DNA from: Tilletiopsis washingtonensis
Taxonomy: Eukaryota; Basidiomycota; Exobasidiomycetes; Entylomatales
Direction: 5' to 3'
Assembly (NCBI RefSeq): GCF_003144115.1
Contig: NW_020312003.1
Location: 732,267 to 796,266, forward strand
DNA: 64,000 nt
Shown here: piece after piece, positions 40,936-51,943 of the stretch
How the letters are laid out: each line of letters begins with the position of its first letter
How positions within the stretch are numbered: position 1 is the stretch's first letter
Made by a program: the position numbers and the translations under genes
Notes under the pieces: model-generated
Databases searched by the model: none
Told to the model about the DNA's origin: nothing
The model's input: the letters and a program-made list of their open reading frames with translations, nothing else

Positions 40936-43081
40936 ATGTCCGCCGCCGCTCCCAAGCGCACCAACGGTGCCTCTGCCTCTGCCTCTGCCGGCGCAAACGG
41001 CGCCGCCGCGCCGGCCGATGCCGCCGCGGCGCCGGCGGCCAGCGGCGCAGGCGTCGAGATTGCGAAGCTCGCCGGCGGCAAGCCCGACGCCGCCGACAAC
41101 ACGGCCAAGCTCGACGCGCTCAAGAAGGAGATTGACTCGACGCACGAGGAGATCGTGAGTTGCGGCGAGGTATAGGGAGCAGCGGAGTGCGAGACGCGGG
41201 AGCGCGAGCTGGGCAGCGGGCGTGAGGCTGGGCAAGAAGACGAGCGAGCATTGGCACTGGTACTTTGGCATGCCGCAGCTGCCATGCGCCCGTGTGCTGA
41301 GGCGCGTGCTGGCGAGTCGCTCTCTCGTGGCCGCTTCAGTGACAGCCAGAGATGGGCGAGAGCTCAGCGAGGCGCTGAAGAAGCCGCTCTTGGCGGCGCA
41401 TACATCTCTCCTCTTGGGCTGCTTCCGCAGCCTCCCTGCTCACACACGCTCGCAGAACAACCTGCGCTCCATCCTCTCCGGCTCGGGCCCGTCGAAGGAC
41501 ACGCCCGAGGGCAAGCGGCGCGCCGAGCTGCGTGCCGAGCTCGACGAGATCCGCGGCGCCCAGGCCGGCGGCAAGGGCGCGCGCGGCAAGATCTTCGACG
41601 AGATCAAGAATGTGCAGGAGGGCATGCGCCAGAAGGTGAGTGTGCTGGGAGCGATGGAGCGAGGCAAAGTGATGGAATGATGGAGTGACAGAGACAGCGA
41701 GAGCGATGGAGCGAGACCATTGGGAATGCTACCGCGGGTGCGGGCAGCTCACACCTAGCGTGTCCGGCCTGGGTCGCCGGGCGTGCGTGCCTCGAATCCC
41801 AGCTGACCCCCTCTCCAGCTCGACACGCTGAAGACGGCCAAGAGCAAGGCCAACTACAAGTCGACGGCCGAGGTCGACGCGCAGATCCAGCGCCTCGAGG
41901 CCTCGGTCGACGGCGGCAAGATGAAGCTCGTCGACGAGAAGCGGGCGCTGTCGGAGATCTCGCAGCTGCGCAAGAGCCGCAAGGCCGTCGAGGCCTTCGG
42001 CGCGCAGCAGGACTCCATCGACGCCGACAAGGCGCGCATCGACGAGCTCAAGGCGTCGCTCGACGACCCGGCGAGCAAGGCGCAGAGCAAGCGCTACGAC
42101 GAGGTGCGCGAGGCGCTCGACGCGCTGCAGAAGGAGGCCGACAAGGCCTACGGCTCGCGCTCCAAGCTGCTCGACCAGCGCACGGCGCTCAGCAAGAAGC
42201 TCGACGAGCTGTACGCGGCGCGCAAGGAGCGCCAGGCCGCGTTCCGCACCGCCAACGACGTCTACTACGCCAAGGTCACCAAGGACCGCGAGGCGCGCCA
42301 CGCCGCCGCCAAGGAGGAGCAGCGCAAGTACGAGGAGGGCAAGAGGAAGGAGCACGAGGCACAGATGCGCGAGGACGCGGCGCTGCCGGCCTTCGCCAAG
42401 GAGATTGAGGACTGCGAGGTGCTCATCAACGTGAGTGCATGCGTGTGGGGACGTCGCTGCTGCGCTGACGGCCCGCTTCCCCATAGTACTTCAGCGGCAA
42501 CTCGTCGGTCTCTGCGCCGCGCTCCGCAGAGGCAAAGGCGGCCGTGTCGGGCGCCAAGGCGCTCGAGGTGCGCCAGGTCGAGGCAGACGCGTCGCTGGGC
42601 CGCGTGGTGAAGAAGAAGGGCGAGTCGGAGGAGGACGCGTACTTCCTCGGCGGCGGCGGCAAAAAGGGCAAGAAGGGCGGCGCCAAGAAGAAGGGCACGC
42701 CGCTGGCGCTCGGCCAGGCACCCGACGAGGCCGAGGTCGCCGCTGCTGCGCCGGCCACGAGTGCCAATGCGCCGCTCAACGTGCCGCTCGGCACGCTCAG
42801 CGCACTGCTGGCCCTCAGCATCCCGCCGCCGACGAGCTCGGGCGACGTGCCGCGCGTCGTGGACAACCTCAAGCTGAAGCGCGAGTACTTTGTCAGCAAC
42901 CAGGCGCAGCAGACGCGCGCCAATATCGAGAAGGTCGAGAAGGGTACGTTGACGCGGCGGCACAGAGCGCGAGGCGCTGCGCTGACGCACGCGCCATCAC
43001 ACAGCACTGGCCAAGTCGAGCATCTCGGACGAGGCATCGACGGAGGCGCCGGCCGCTGCCGAGGCCAAGGCCGACGCATGA
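40936..43081 (+). CDS. bfr1: BFR1-like nuclear segregation/mRNP protein
   Basis: Exons 40936-41154, 41456-41635, 41819-42430, 42487-42943 and 43005-43081 give 514 residues. Bfr1 associates with polysomes and the KH protein Scp160 at the ER and affects ploidy, secretion and P-body formation. The protein starts with an Ala/Gly-rich tail, then a nearly continuous charged coiled coil (about 55-300) with family-like segments: AKSKANYKSTAEVDAQIQRL, DEKRALSEISQLRKSRKAVE, and RYDEVREALDALQKE. The LINYFSGN junction, a KGKKGGAKKKG basic patch and a compact C-terminal helix region (LKLKREYFVSNQAQQTR) follow. The first two introns (301 and 183 nt) are far longer than others in the window. The start is the first ATG after a C/T-rich leader, and the Ala-rich N-terminus is variable in the family. 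Confidence 0.88.
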
Positions 43082-43289
43082 GCCTCTCTCTGCTCTCCTC
43101 TGCTCGTTGTAGCCTCGGCATCTCTAGAGACGCAAGTCACGCGCAGGCTTGGGCTGGTGGACCCGGATCGGGGCCACACAAAATCAACACCTTGATTATC
43201 GGCCAGGCCCGTGGGGTGATGGTGTGAGGTGGTGCGCGCGGGGCTGCCCGCTTGCGCAGTGAGGAGTCGATGCTGGTGCGCTCCGGGTG

Positions 43290-45907
43290 CTATGGCCGCG
43301 CCTTGCGCGCGGCGCGCCGGCTCTCGAACTCGTGCCACTCGCCTTCGACACTCGCGAGCAGGCTGCGGAGGCCCAACAGCGTCAGTCTTGGATAGTAGCG
43401 ACAGACAAAGTCGTGAAGCGACGCACCCTGCAGGTCGTTGAGCGCGGGGCCGCTCAGTGGTGAAGTACGGCATCTGCAGCGCCTCGGCTGCCGATGCTCG
43501 GCGAGCGGGATCGAAGCGCAGCAGCGCAAACGCAACGGCCAGCGCTGCGGGCGGCATGGACCTGAACGAGCGGCCAGCGTCAGCAAGTACGGGCAACTCA
43601 GACGAGCGATGCGGCTCACTTCTCGAAAGCGAGCTTGAAGCGCTCCTCTGCAGTCTGCGCAGCCAATCCGTCGGATGCTGCAGCGGGCCTCACGAGGTCG
43701 TACCATGGCAGCTTCTCCGCGTCGGGCCATTCGTCGGCGGGAACGAGCGGGCCCAGCACATCGTAGATCACTGCCACTTGGTGGATCTCGTCGTTGCCCT
43801 GGAAGGCCGGACGGCGCGTGAACAGCTCGAGGAAGATGCATCTGCTCGGCGCAGATCAGCATGCTGCGCAGTGAGGCAACGACGCTGGCACTCACCCGGC
43901 GCCCCACATGTCGACCTCCGGCCCGTACTGCGTCGCGCCAAAGAGCAGCTCGAGAGGCTTGTACCACAGGGTGACGACGCGGTTCGTATAGTCGCCCTTG
44001 CGGCGTTTGGCATACATGCGCGCCAGGCCAAAATCGGCGAGCTTGAGCACGCCGGCGTTGGAGAGCAGGATGTTGCTGCCCTTGAGATCGCGGTGCAGCA
44101 CTGAGCGGCGGTGCAGGTAGGCCAGGCCCGAGAAGAGCTGTGCTGAGAGCGACTTGAGATGCGCAGGTGTGAAGGTGATGCTGGGATGCGCCAGCACGCC
44201 GTTGAGATCGTGCTCCATGTACTCGAAGACCATATAGACCGAGTCTGCGCTCTGCATCAGCACATGCAGAATCTGCTGCTCGCACGGGCGCGACTCACTC
44301 TTCGACACCATCATCTCCCACAGGCGCACCACATTCTCGTGTCTCAGGCCCTGCAGCAGCTTGATCTCGCGCATCGCCGTGACGGGAAAGCCGTCCTTCT
44401 CCGCCTCCATGCGGATCTTCTTGAGCGCCACGAGGGCGCCGCTCTTCTCGGCGCGCGCCTTGAACACCTGCCCGTACGTGCCCTCGCCGACCTGCGCGAT
44501 GCGCTCGTAGCCCTCGCCAGGCGCGGCGCGCGGCATGGGAGCCAGAGAGACGGGCGAGGGCGAGCGCGTCGCGGAGCGCGCTGGCGAGGCGGTCGGAGAG
44601 GGTGAGCGTCGCGCGACTTCGGGCGCACGCGGAGGTGTCGTCGGCCTGCCAGTCGCCGCTGCAAGCGCAGCTTCCATCGCCTTTTGCATCGCGGCGCTCG
44701 GGCCCGGCACGGCAGCAGCGGCAGAAGGCTCGTCTCGCACGACCTTCTGCTTCTCGAAAGAGCTGCTTGCTTCTTCTCGAGATGGCTCTGGGTCGCGTGC
44801 CTCGCGTGCTGCTCCTAGCAGCTCCTCTTCGCCCTTGCTCGGACTGCGGCTCTGGCTCTTGGCACCCGGGCGAATCACAGTCCAGCCTTTGCGTGTCGCG
44901 CCGCCAGCGCCGTCTCTCTGGCTCGCAGACTCTGGCCGTGCTGGCTCCGTGACAGACGCAGCCGGCTTCTCCTCCCGCACAGAAGGCGGGTTCGGGCTCT
45001 TGCGCGCCAGCAGTCGGCTGGACGCCTCTAGCGCGCTGGGCCCGAGCGGCGCCGACAGCGGCCCGCTTGGCGCGTGAGGCGCGAGTGGTGCGAGAGGTGC
45101 GAGCGGAGCCAACGGCGCCAGCGAGGAGGCGGTGGAACGCGGACCGCTTGGCGTGCCTTGCGCGGCCGCTGATGTCGATGCAGCCGGCGGAGGTAGTGGC
45201 GAAGCTGCCCTGCGCTTGACGTCGCGCGAGACCGTCGGGCTCTCGTCCCTCTCTCTCTTTGCCCGCGCTTCGCCGTTGCCGTTCGTGCTGGCGCCTGTAG
45301 GCATCTGCGGCGTATGTGACGGCTCGCTGGGGCTCTGTGGCGAGGGCGAGCCATATGATAGGCTTTGCGCCACCTGCCGCGCTGGCACAGCAAGAGCCTG
45401 CGTGGGACGCGCAGGCCGCGAGAGGACGGAGAGGGCAGAGCTGCGTGCGCTCAAGGTCAGCGAGGGCGGCAATCTTGCGCGAGAGACAACCACGCACCGC
45501 ACTGGAGGCTTGGCTTCTGCCTTCGCTTCGCTCTCCTCTGCCGCGCGTGGTGGGCGCACCCGCTCACGCTCGCGCTCTCGGTCTCGGGAGCGGTCGCGTG
45601 ATCGATCTCGCGATCTGTCTCGTGATCGGTCGCGCTCGCGCTCCCTGTCTCGCTCGCGGTCGCGCTCCCGTTCTCGCTCCCTATCTCTCTCCCGCTCTCT
45701 CCGCTCGCGCTCCCTGCTCTCGTCGCGCCGCCGGTCGGCCTCCTCTCGCGGCGGCGGCACCTCTGCGCGCCCGCGGCCGCGCTCGTGCGACGGCGCGACG
45801 GGCGAGACGTTGCGCTCGCCGCGCGGCGGCGGCACCTCGCGCTCGCCACGCGGCGGCGGCACGTAGCTGCGCTCCCGCTCCCGCTCGTAGCCGGCCCGCT
45901 CGCCCCA

Positions 45908-45943
<36 letters not shown>

Positions 45944-46225
45944 TCTTGGCGCCCAGCGGCCGCGCTGCACCCAGCCGCCTCTGCCGCGCGGCGCCTCGTG
46001 CCCACCTCTGCGGCCCCAGCCCTGCTGCTGGTGCGGCGCTTGCGCGGCAAAGCGCGAAGGCCCGGCGTGTGCGTCGGCGGGCATGCGTGACGCTGCCGGC
46101 CCTGTGGGAATGCGCGGCCGTGTGGGCGAGGCGCTGCGGCGCGACGGCCCCGCGGCGGGCGCCGGCTGCGAGGGCCCGGCGAGGTGCGGCGGCGGCGCGC
46201 GCTGCCGGTCGGGCGGATAGGGCAT
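43290..46225 (-). CDS. CTD kinase catalytic subunit (Ctk1/Lsk1, CDK12-like)
   Basis: Minus-strand exons 45498-46225, 43896-45440, 43620-43841, 43427-43561 and 43290-43362 give 900 residues. The enzyme phosphorylates Ser2 of the RNA polymerase II tail and links elongation to RNA processing. The first ~550 residues are disordered: a 12-glycine run, then about 50 residues of Arg-Glu/Arg-Asp/Arg-Ser repeats like the RS region of CDK12, and an Ala-Pro-Leu repeat. The kinase domain (about 554-860) has GEGTYGQVFKA, VALKKI, PVTAMREIKLL in the PITAIRE position, HRDLKGSN, LADFGLAR and VVTLWYKPLELLFG, then IFLELFTRRPAFQG. The C-terminus carries EGEWHEFESRR, usual for this subfamily. Exon 1 ends at a 57-nt stop-free intron (45441-45497) with a CTGAC branch. 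Converges with bfr1, 208 bp apart. Confidence 0.92.
45570..45725. repeat. Arg-Glu/Arg-Ser coding repeat in the CTD-kinase gene
   Basis: A degenerate six- to twelve-base repeat in the N-terminal part of the kinase gene encodes alternating Arg with Glu, Asp or Ser (minus strand). It is a low-complexity coding repeat and not a mobile element. Confidence 0.8.
45908..45943. repeat. (GCC)12 trinucleotide repeat coding Gly12
   Basis: Twelve perfect GCC triplets on the plus strand, read as GGC on the coding (minus) strand, give the 12-glycine run in the CTD-kinase N-terminus. A perfect repeat of this length is likely to vary in length between strains. Confidence 0.9.
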
Positions 46226-46480
46226 GGTGCCGCGCGCAGAGGGTGCGCTGCTTGGCCCGCGTGCTGAGACTGGCTGGTGGTGTGGGTGGTGGTGGGGGAG
46301 AGGATGTGCCCGAAGCAAGGAGCTGGCCGCGTCTGTGCGCCGCTCGCGGCCGCTGTGGAGCAGCGCGTGCGGCTGACGTAAGCCCAAAAAAGCGCTGACC
46401 ACTTGACGATGCTGCGACTCGAGGCCGACATGCTCGCCCGGCCTGCTTCCTGCCCACCTGCACCCCAGCGACAGCCCGCC

Positions 46481-49400
46481 ATGTCGCTGCCTCTCTCACG
46501 GCACATCCTGCGCAGCGGCCCACGCACGCCTGCCGCCGCACTGCGCGCCGCGCTGCACACGGCGCCGCCCAGCTGCCGCAGCGCGCCCGGCCCCTCGGCC
46601 GCCTCCACCAGCGCTGCCGCGCACCACTTCGTCTCCTCTGAGCCGCCTCCGCGCCGCGAGCGCACTCTTGGCCGCGCGCCGCTGCCAGAGAAGGATGCCA
46701 TGACGCAGCAGCGCTCGCGCAGAGACGCGCGCGCCGCAAAGGGCGCCGCCGCCGCCCTCGAGCGCCGCATCCTCTCCAACAGCACGCGCCAGGGACGCCC
46801 CGTGCCGGGCGATGCCGTCGAGCTGCGCATGTGAGTGTGCGGCAGGAGGCATGCACGACGGGCGCCGCCACGCTGTGCTGGCAGGCTCGCTGCGATGGGC
46901 GCCACAGCTTTGCGCCGGCAGCCTCGCTGCTGCGTGCTGATCTTGTCCTGGCCCGCAGTCCGACGAGCTGCCTCGGCATCGTCCTGCCCATGCCCAGCAG
47001 CTCGGTCCCAGGAGCCACGCGCACGGGCACCGAGCTGTGCGTGCTGCTGCCGTGGGGCAGCATCGTCATTTTCATTGAGAACGACGTCATGCTGCGGCTG
47101 CCCAACCTCATCGGGCCCGAGCTCGCCGCGCTCGCGGCGCCGGCCGACATGGCGCACATTGTGTCCACCGAGGGCATCGACCCGACGGAGGACGCGTCGC
47201 CGAAGCGCAACGAGCAGGAGCCATTCGATGCGGCACGCTTCGGCGCGCGCAGCGCTGCCTGTGCGGCACTGCGGGCGCTGACACGCATGAGCGAGACGGA
47301 GATGCTGCGCCTGCGCCCGGCGTTCCGCGAGGTGTGTCTCAGCAAGGAGGGCGTGGCGCTCATCGAGGAGGAGGGCACGGCGTACATGCCCAGCGTCGCC
47401 TACACGATCCTGCAGCGCACCATGCAGGCCGAGGGCCACTGCTTCGCCGACGTCGCCTCGGCGCGCGTCGCGCAGCCTGTGCTGCTGGCCGTGCACCGCA
47501 TGCTCATGGACACGCCGAGCCGCTTCGTCGCCGACGACATTGCGCACCGCTCGTCGCACCGCTTCAGCCTGCGCTCGGACCGCGAGCGCGAGGCCATCGA
47601 GACGGTCGACGAGTGGGTGCGCGCGCCAAAGGGCAGCACCGAGTGGCGCAACCTGGAAGGCTTCGGCCAGCGCGCCAAGGAGGTGCTCGCCTGGCGCGCC
47701 AAGCTGGGCGGCGAGACAATGCCGGCCGACGAGCCCGAGCGAGTGGAGCTGGAGGCCGAGGCCGGGCCCGGCGTGCAGTGGCGCCAGACGGACCACGTCA
47801 TTCTGCGCTTTCTCCGCAGCACGCTCTCGACGCGCCGCTCGCTGCAGGGCTACGAGTACCTCTCCATCGCCATGGACGTGCTGAAGCGCGCGGGCGCCGA
47901 TGTCACCGTCCAGCCCGTGGCGCACCGTCTGCAGCACCCGGAGCGCAGCTTCACGGATGTGCCGCGCGACCTCGTGCCGTACGGCCGCGACACGGGCGAC
48001 GCAGGCATCGACCACCAGGGCGCGCTCGTCGTGCGCTTCCTGCAGGCCGTCGGCGAGATGCCGCCGTGGGAGGACCACGCCCTGCTTCAGGTCGGCGTCG
48101 ACTTCACAACGAACGAGCGCGACGCGCCGAGCGAGACGCCGCAGCCGACGCCCCGGCCCAAGCTGGCGCTGCACGAGGCGGAGATGGAGCGCTTCGACTT
48201 TGAGCAGCTGCCTGTGCACGTCATCGACGATCCCACGGCGCACGAGCTCGACGACGGCATCTCCATCGAGCGTGTGGCCGGCAAGGACGAGATCTGGATC
48301 CACGTGCACGTTGCCGATCCGACGTCAATCATGGACCCCGCCGACGATCTGGCGCGGCGGGCGCGGCGGCAGCACAACACGCTCTACCTGCCCGAGGGGC
48401 GCTGGCCGCTGCTGCCGGACGAGATGCTGCAGGCCGGCCGGCTGTCGCTGGGCTCCAAGAGCGAGACGGAGGAGCAGCGCGAGGAGCGGCAGAAGCACGG
48501 CCTGTGCGCGCTCACGTTCAGTGCGCGTGTGGATGCGCAGGGCAAGGTGCAGGAGTACTGCGTGCGGCCGAGCATCGTGCACAATGTGCAGATCACGACG
48601 TACGACGAGGTCAGCGCAGCGCTCGAGGTCGACGGCACCTCGGACCTGCACGTCCTGCAGCGCTTCGCCCGCGCGATGCTGCACCAGCGCGTGGCCAACT
48701 CGAGCATCGCCTCTAACATGCCCGGGCCGAACTTTACGCTCTCGCCCGTGCCGCTGCCGGGCGCGCCCGCAACGCCGTCGACGCAGACGCTCTTCCGCGG
48801 CTTTCCCAAGATCGACATTGGCATGCTGTCGCTCGAGCCGCCGGCGTGGTCGAAGGCGCAGGACCTCGTCTCCGAGTGCATGCTGCTCGCCGGCCGCGTC
48901 GCCGGCGCCTGCGCCGCAGACCGCGGCGTGCCCCTCGTGTACCGCTCGCAAGAGGCGCCCGAGGCCGCCGCGGCGGCCAAGCTGCGCGGCCTGCGCGACG
49001 AGGACGGCAACATGTCGTGGCTGACGCTGCTGCGCTCGGGCGTGCGTCTGGCGCCGGGCAACGCCTCGCACGCGCCGGCGCCGCACTTTGCGCTCGGCAT
49101 CTCGCCGGCGCTCGACGACGCCGCCGCGCACGGCGGCTATGCGCGCAGCACGTCGCCGCTGCGCCGCTACCCGGACATTGTGGCGCACTGGCAGCTCAAG
49201 GCGAGCCTGGCGGGGCGCACGGCGCCGTGGAGCCAGGAGCGCCTCGAGGCCGACATGCCGCGCATGGCACGCATGGACGCCTGGTCGCGCAGCCTCGAGC
49301 GGCGCGTGCGCTACTTCTGGATGGCGCTGGGCCTGCGGCGCCTGCTCGATGCGCCGCCCGGCTCGCTGACGCCCGAGGAGCAGGCGCTCCTCGGGCCGCT

Positions 49401-49623
49401 CGACGCCGTCGTGGCGCTGCCCGACGTGCGCATCAACCCGTCGCGCCTCGACGCACGCGTGCGCGTCTTTGTGCCGCAGCTCGGCATCAACGCCGAGTGC
49501 GGCTGGCACCGCTCCATCGCCGCCGCCGAGCTGGGTGCGCCGCTCAAGGTGCGCCTGCACGACGTCGTGCGCGCGGGCGTGCGCTCGAGCGTGATCGTGG
49601 TGCCGGAGCACTGGAATGCATAG
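46481..49623 (+). CDS. Mitochondrial RNase II-family 3'-5' exoribonuclease (DSS1/Cyt-4-like)
   Basis: Exons 46481-46830 and 46959-49623 give 1004 residues. DSS1 is the nuclease of the mitochondrial degradosome and works with the Suv3 helicase in RNA turnover. I chose ATG 46481 because MSLPLSRHILRSGPRTPAAAL is a good mitochondrial presequence; an in-frame ATG at 46409 would add 24 residues. The RNB domain is complete: IDDPTAHELDDGISIE (about 538-553, the metal-binding Asp cluster), WIHVHVADPTS, RQHNTLYLPEG, and YARSTSPLRRYPDIVAHWQL (about 843-862, with the RNA-binding Arg). The large region before RNB is poorly conserved, as in Dss1/Cyt-4. The intron (128 nt) is longer than usual. Its start is 255 bp from the divergent CTD-kinase start. 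Confidence 0.92.
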
Positions 49624-49633
49624 ATGCCACCGG

Positions 49634-50061
49634 TCAACCCCAGAGTGCAAGAAGAGGGCTGAGCGCAGAGGCCCGATGAGCAACCTGAGCCGCTGCGGAT
49701 CCACGCAACTGCATCGTCTCCACTCCATTTCGATCCATGATGACGCTGTGATGCTCAAGGGGGAACGTGATTGGGCCCCAGTGGAGTTGCACCATCTGGA
49801 TGTACGCCGGCGGGACCGCGCCCGCGTCCTCGAGAGCCGCCGCAGCCAGCTTGCAACTCTCGACGTCCGCCGTCACGCAGCGTTTGGGCTTGTGACGCTG
49901 GTTGAGCGTGAAGTTCTTCTTGTCAGCAAGCAAGATGTAGAGTGCCTTGCCTTGCTGATGATGGCGTTGACGTCGCCATCCTCGAGGATGAACGCGATGG
50001 CAAATTGCTTGTCCTCGGCCTCGGTCCAGTGAGGGCGAGTCGGAGGCACGCCGTCGACCAT
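49634..50061 (-). CDS. Doubtful small gene, about 124 residues
   Basis: On the minus strand an ATG at 50061 opens MVDGVPPTRPHWTEAEDKQF, followed by AIAFILEDGDVNAIISK. The same frame then turns low-quality, while a second frame continues with RHKPKRCVTADVESCKLAAA and ALEDAGAVPPAYIQMVQLHW to a stop at 49634. A 53-nt intron with a GC donor and CAG acceptor (49890s-49940s) would join the two in phase and has a CTGAC element inside. Composition (mixed acidic, aromatic and aliphatic residues) is more protein-like than chance frames nearby. I recognise no family. It could equally be a decayed gene or a chance pairing of frames; the atypical GC donor lowers confidence. Confidence 0.33.
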
Positions 50062-51943
50062 CTCACGCTGTCCGCGTATGCGTCTTTCGTGTGGCGCTTG
50101 ACGCTGGCGCCATGGACGGCTGCGCTAGACTGACAGGGCAAGATGGCAGCGTGAGGAGCACGCCAGAAGGGCGCGCAGCTCGGAGGCTTAGCGCCTCGTG
50201 AGGCGTTCACGCGCTATCTCGGGCCGCTGTCCATGGGGTCCTCCTCGCGCTCCTGCCGCTGACAGTGGTCCAGAGTGCGCAGCATCAGCGGCCTCGACGA
50301 CCTGCTTGTGAGTCATGCTTTTGAAGCGACGCTGCATCGGCTGTCTGCCTGCTGTCGGCTGACAAGCAGCGTGGTCCACGAGGGACGGTGCACACCCCAC
50401 GACCTGTGCTGCACGCTGCAGGCTGGCGCTCCCTGCTCCGCCCCGCTGGGCTCCGCACGGCATCCCTCGGGCGCCGAGCCGGCATCGAACGCTCGATCAA
50501 CTGCCAGGGCAGGCTGCTTGCTGCTGTTCTGCGCCCGAGTCTTGCGCAGAGGGCGCTCGCCCCCTCATCTCCGCCCACACACGCGCGCGCGCGGTCCGAG
50601 CTGTCCGAGCGGCGCACCTGCGATGCGAGATCGCCGTGCGGCAGCGGGCAGGCAGCAGGTGCAGCAGCAGGCATCTACATGTCGGGGAGCCCTGCGCAGC
50701 GGACGTCCAGAGCGTCGTCCGCACGGCACGCCGGCATCTCACAAAGGGCCGCTGCGCGCTCGCCGCGGACAAGGGCCGACGAGCGTGCATTGCGGGAGGA
50801 TCGACGTGCTGCTGATGCGATGCTGCTGCGAGCTGCTTTGTTTGGCGTGCGCATTGCTTCTGGCGCGGCGGAACAACGGGCGGGAGCGACCTCGAGAAGG
50901 GGCAGGGACCCTCGTTCTGCGCCGGGGTCGCGACGCCCCGCGCTGCGCTCGTGTGCCTCGCTTTGTCCCTGGACGCGCTGCCGCCGTAGCGCCCGGCGGG
51001 CAGCAGCGGCAGCGAAGCGGCGGCCGGGCGGCGTGCGGCGCTGCGCTGCAAGATCGCTCGAGCGGCTCTCTGCACCTGCCGCTGCGCGCTGCGGGCGTGC
51101 TGCCTGTTCAGGCAGTAAGAGTTTGCCGCTCAGGGGCCCTGTGCAGGACCCATGTGGCATGCCGGCACTGCGCCTGCGCCCCGCCGTGTTGCTCTCGCCG
51201 GCCTGTCCAAGCCTCGATTTAGACGAGGCTCTGCGGAAGTGCCCGGCCGCCATGCGCGCCGCATGGCCATCACGCGCCGCCGGCCTGCTGCCGAGCAGAG
51301 TGGCTTGCAGCGCTGCAGCGCAGCCGCAGGGCGAGCGCATGGACAGAGAAGAGACGCTCCAGCCGCTGCGGCACCGCACCTCTGCGCTCTGCGCTGCACG
51401 CACATGCACGCGAGGCATGCGCCGTCCCGCGTGTTCTGTCAGAGCGCGCGGCGCAGCGGGCAGCGCGGCGGTGTTGTTGCGCTCGCTTCGAGGGTCGGTG
51501 CCGCGCGGGCGGCAGCTTGCAGGACAGAGGGGCTACGCTGAGGGGGCCGCGCGCGGGCGAGAGTGCCCTGCTGCCCTGGACGCCGCACCTGCGCTGGCCT
51601 GCCGCCTGCCGCTCGACCCGCCGGTGCCGGCGCGAGAAGCCGCACGCCAGCAGGTGCAACGGCCTCGGCCCGCACGGCGGCTGTGTTGGTCCTGCGCTGG
51701 CGGGCAGGCGGGCAGCACAGCGGCAAAGCACCCTCTCGCCGCGCACGCCCGCGCCCGCCCAGCCCAGCCAACACGCCCACGCCCAGCGCTCGCCGCGCCG
51801 ATCCCTCAAAGCACGCCCGGCGCCGCGCTCCTCTCCCTCTCCGCACCAGCTCCCTCCACCCCCTCCAGCCCGGCCCTTTCCCGTTCGATTCCAACTACAC
51901 GTGGCCCGACGCCAATCACCCACCCACACTCTCTCTCTCAATC
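50062..51943. other. Gene-free stretch, 1.9 kb
   Basis: Long open frames occur here on both strands but are Arg/Ala/Cys/Ser-rich, overlap each other in several frames and show no motif, as expected by chance at this GC content. The last ~150 bases before 51944 are C/T-rich and end in a CT dinucleotide run (leader of the next gene). No RNA gene or mobile element was seen. Confidence 0.45.

Noticed and set aside
41755-41818. tRNA-like sequence (B-box-like GCCTCGAATCC) in BFR1 intron 2
   Set aside because: The flanking bases do not form a T-arm or acceptor stem and no proper A box with D-arm lies upstream.
41636-41818. C/D-box snoRNA in BFR1 intron 2
   Set aside because: The C-box match is imperfect, the CTGA coincides with the expected branch site, and no terminal stem is visible. 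Kept only as a question under the long-intron finding.
44240-44300. A 47-nt GTGAGT-CAG intron in the kinase domain
   Set aside because: Removing 47 nt shifts the frame and destroys the kinase motifs downstream, so the segment was kept as coding.
45457-48309. A 950-codon open frame on the minus strand across the CTD-kinase and DSS1-like genes
   Set aside because: It runs antisense to the RNase domain, whose motifs are unmistakable on the plus strand, and shows no protein-like composition.
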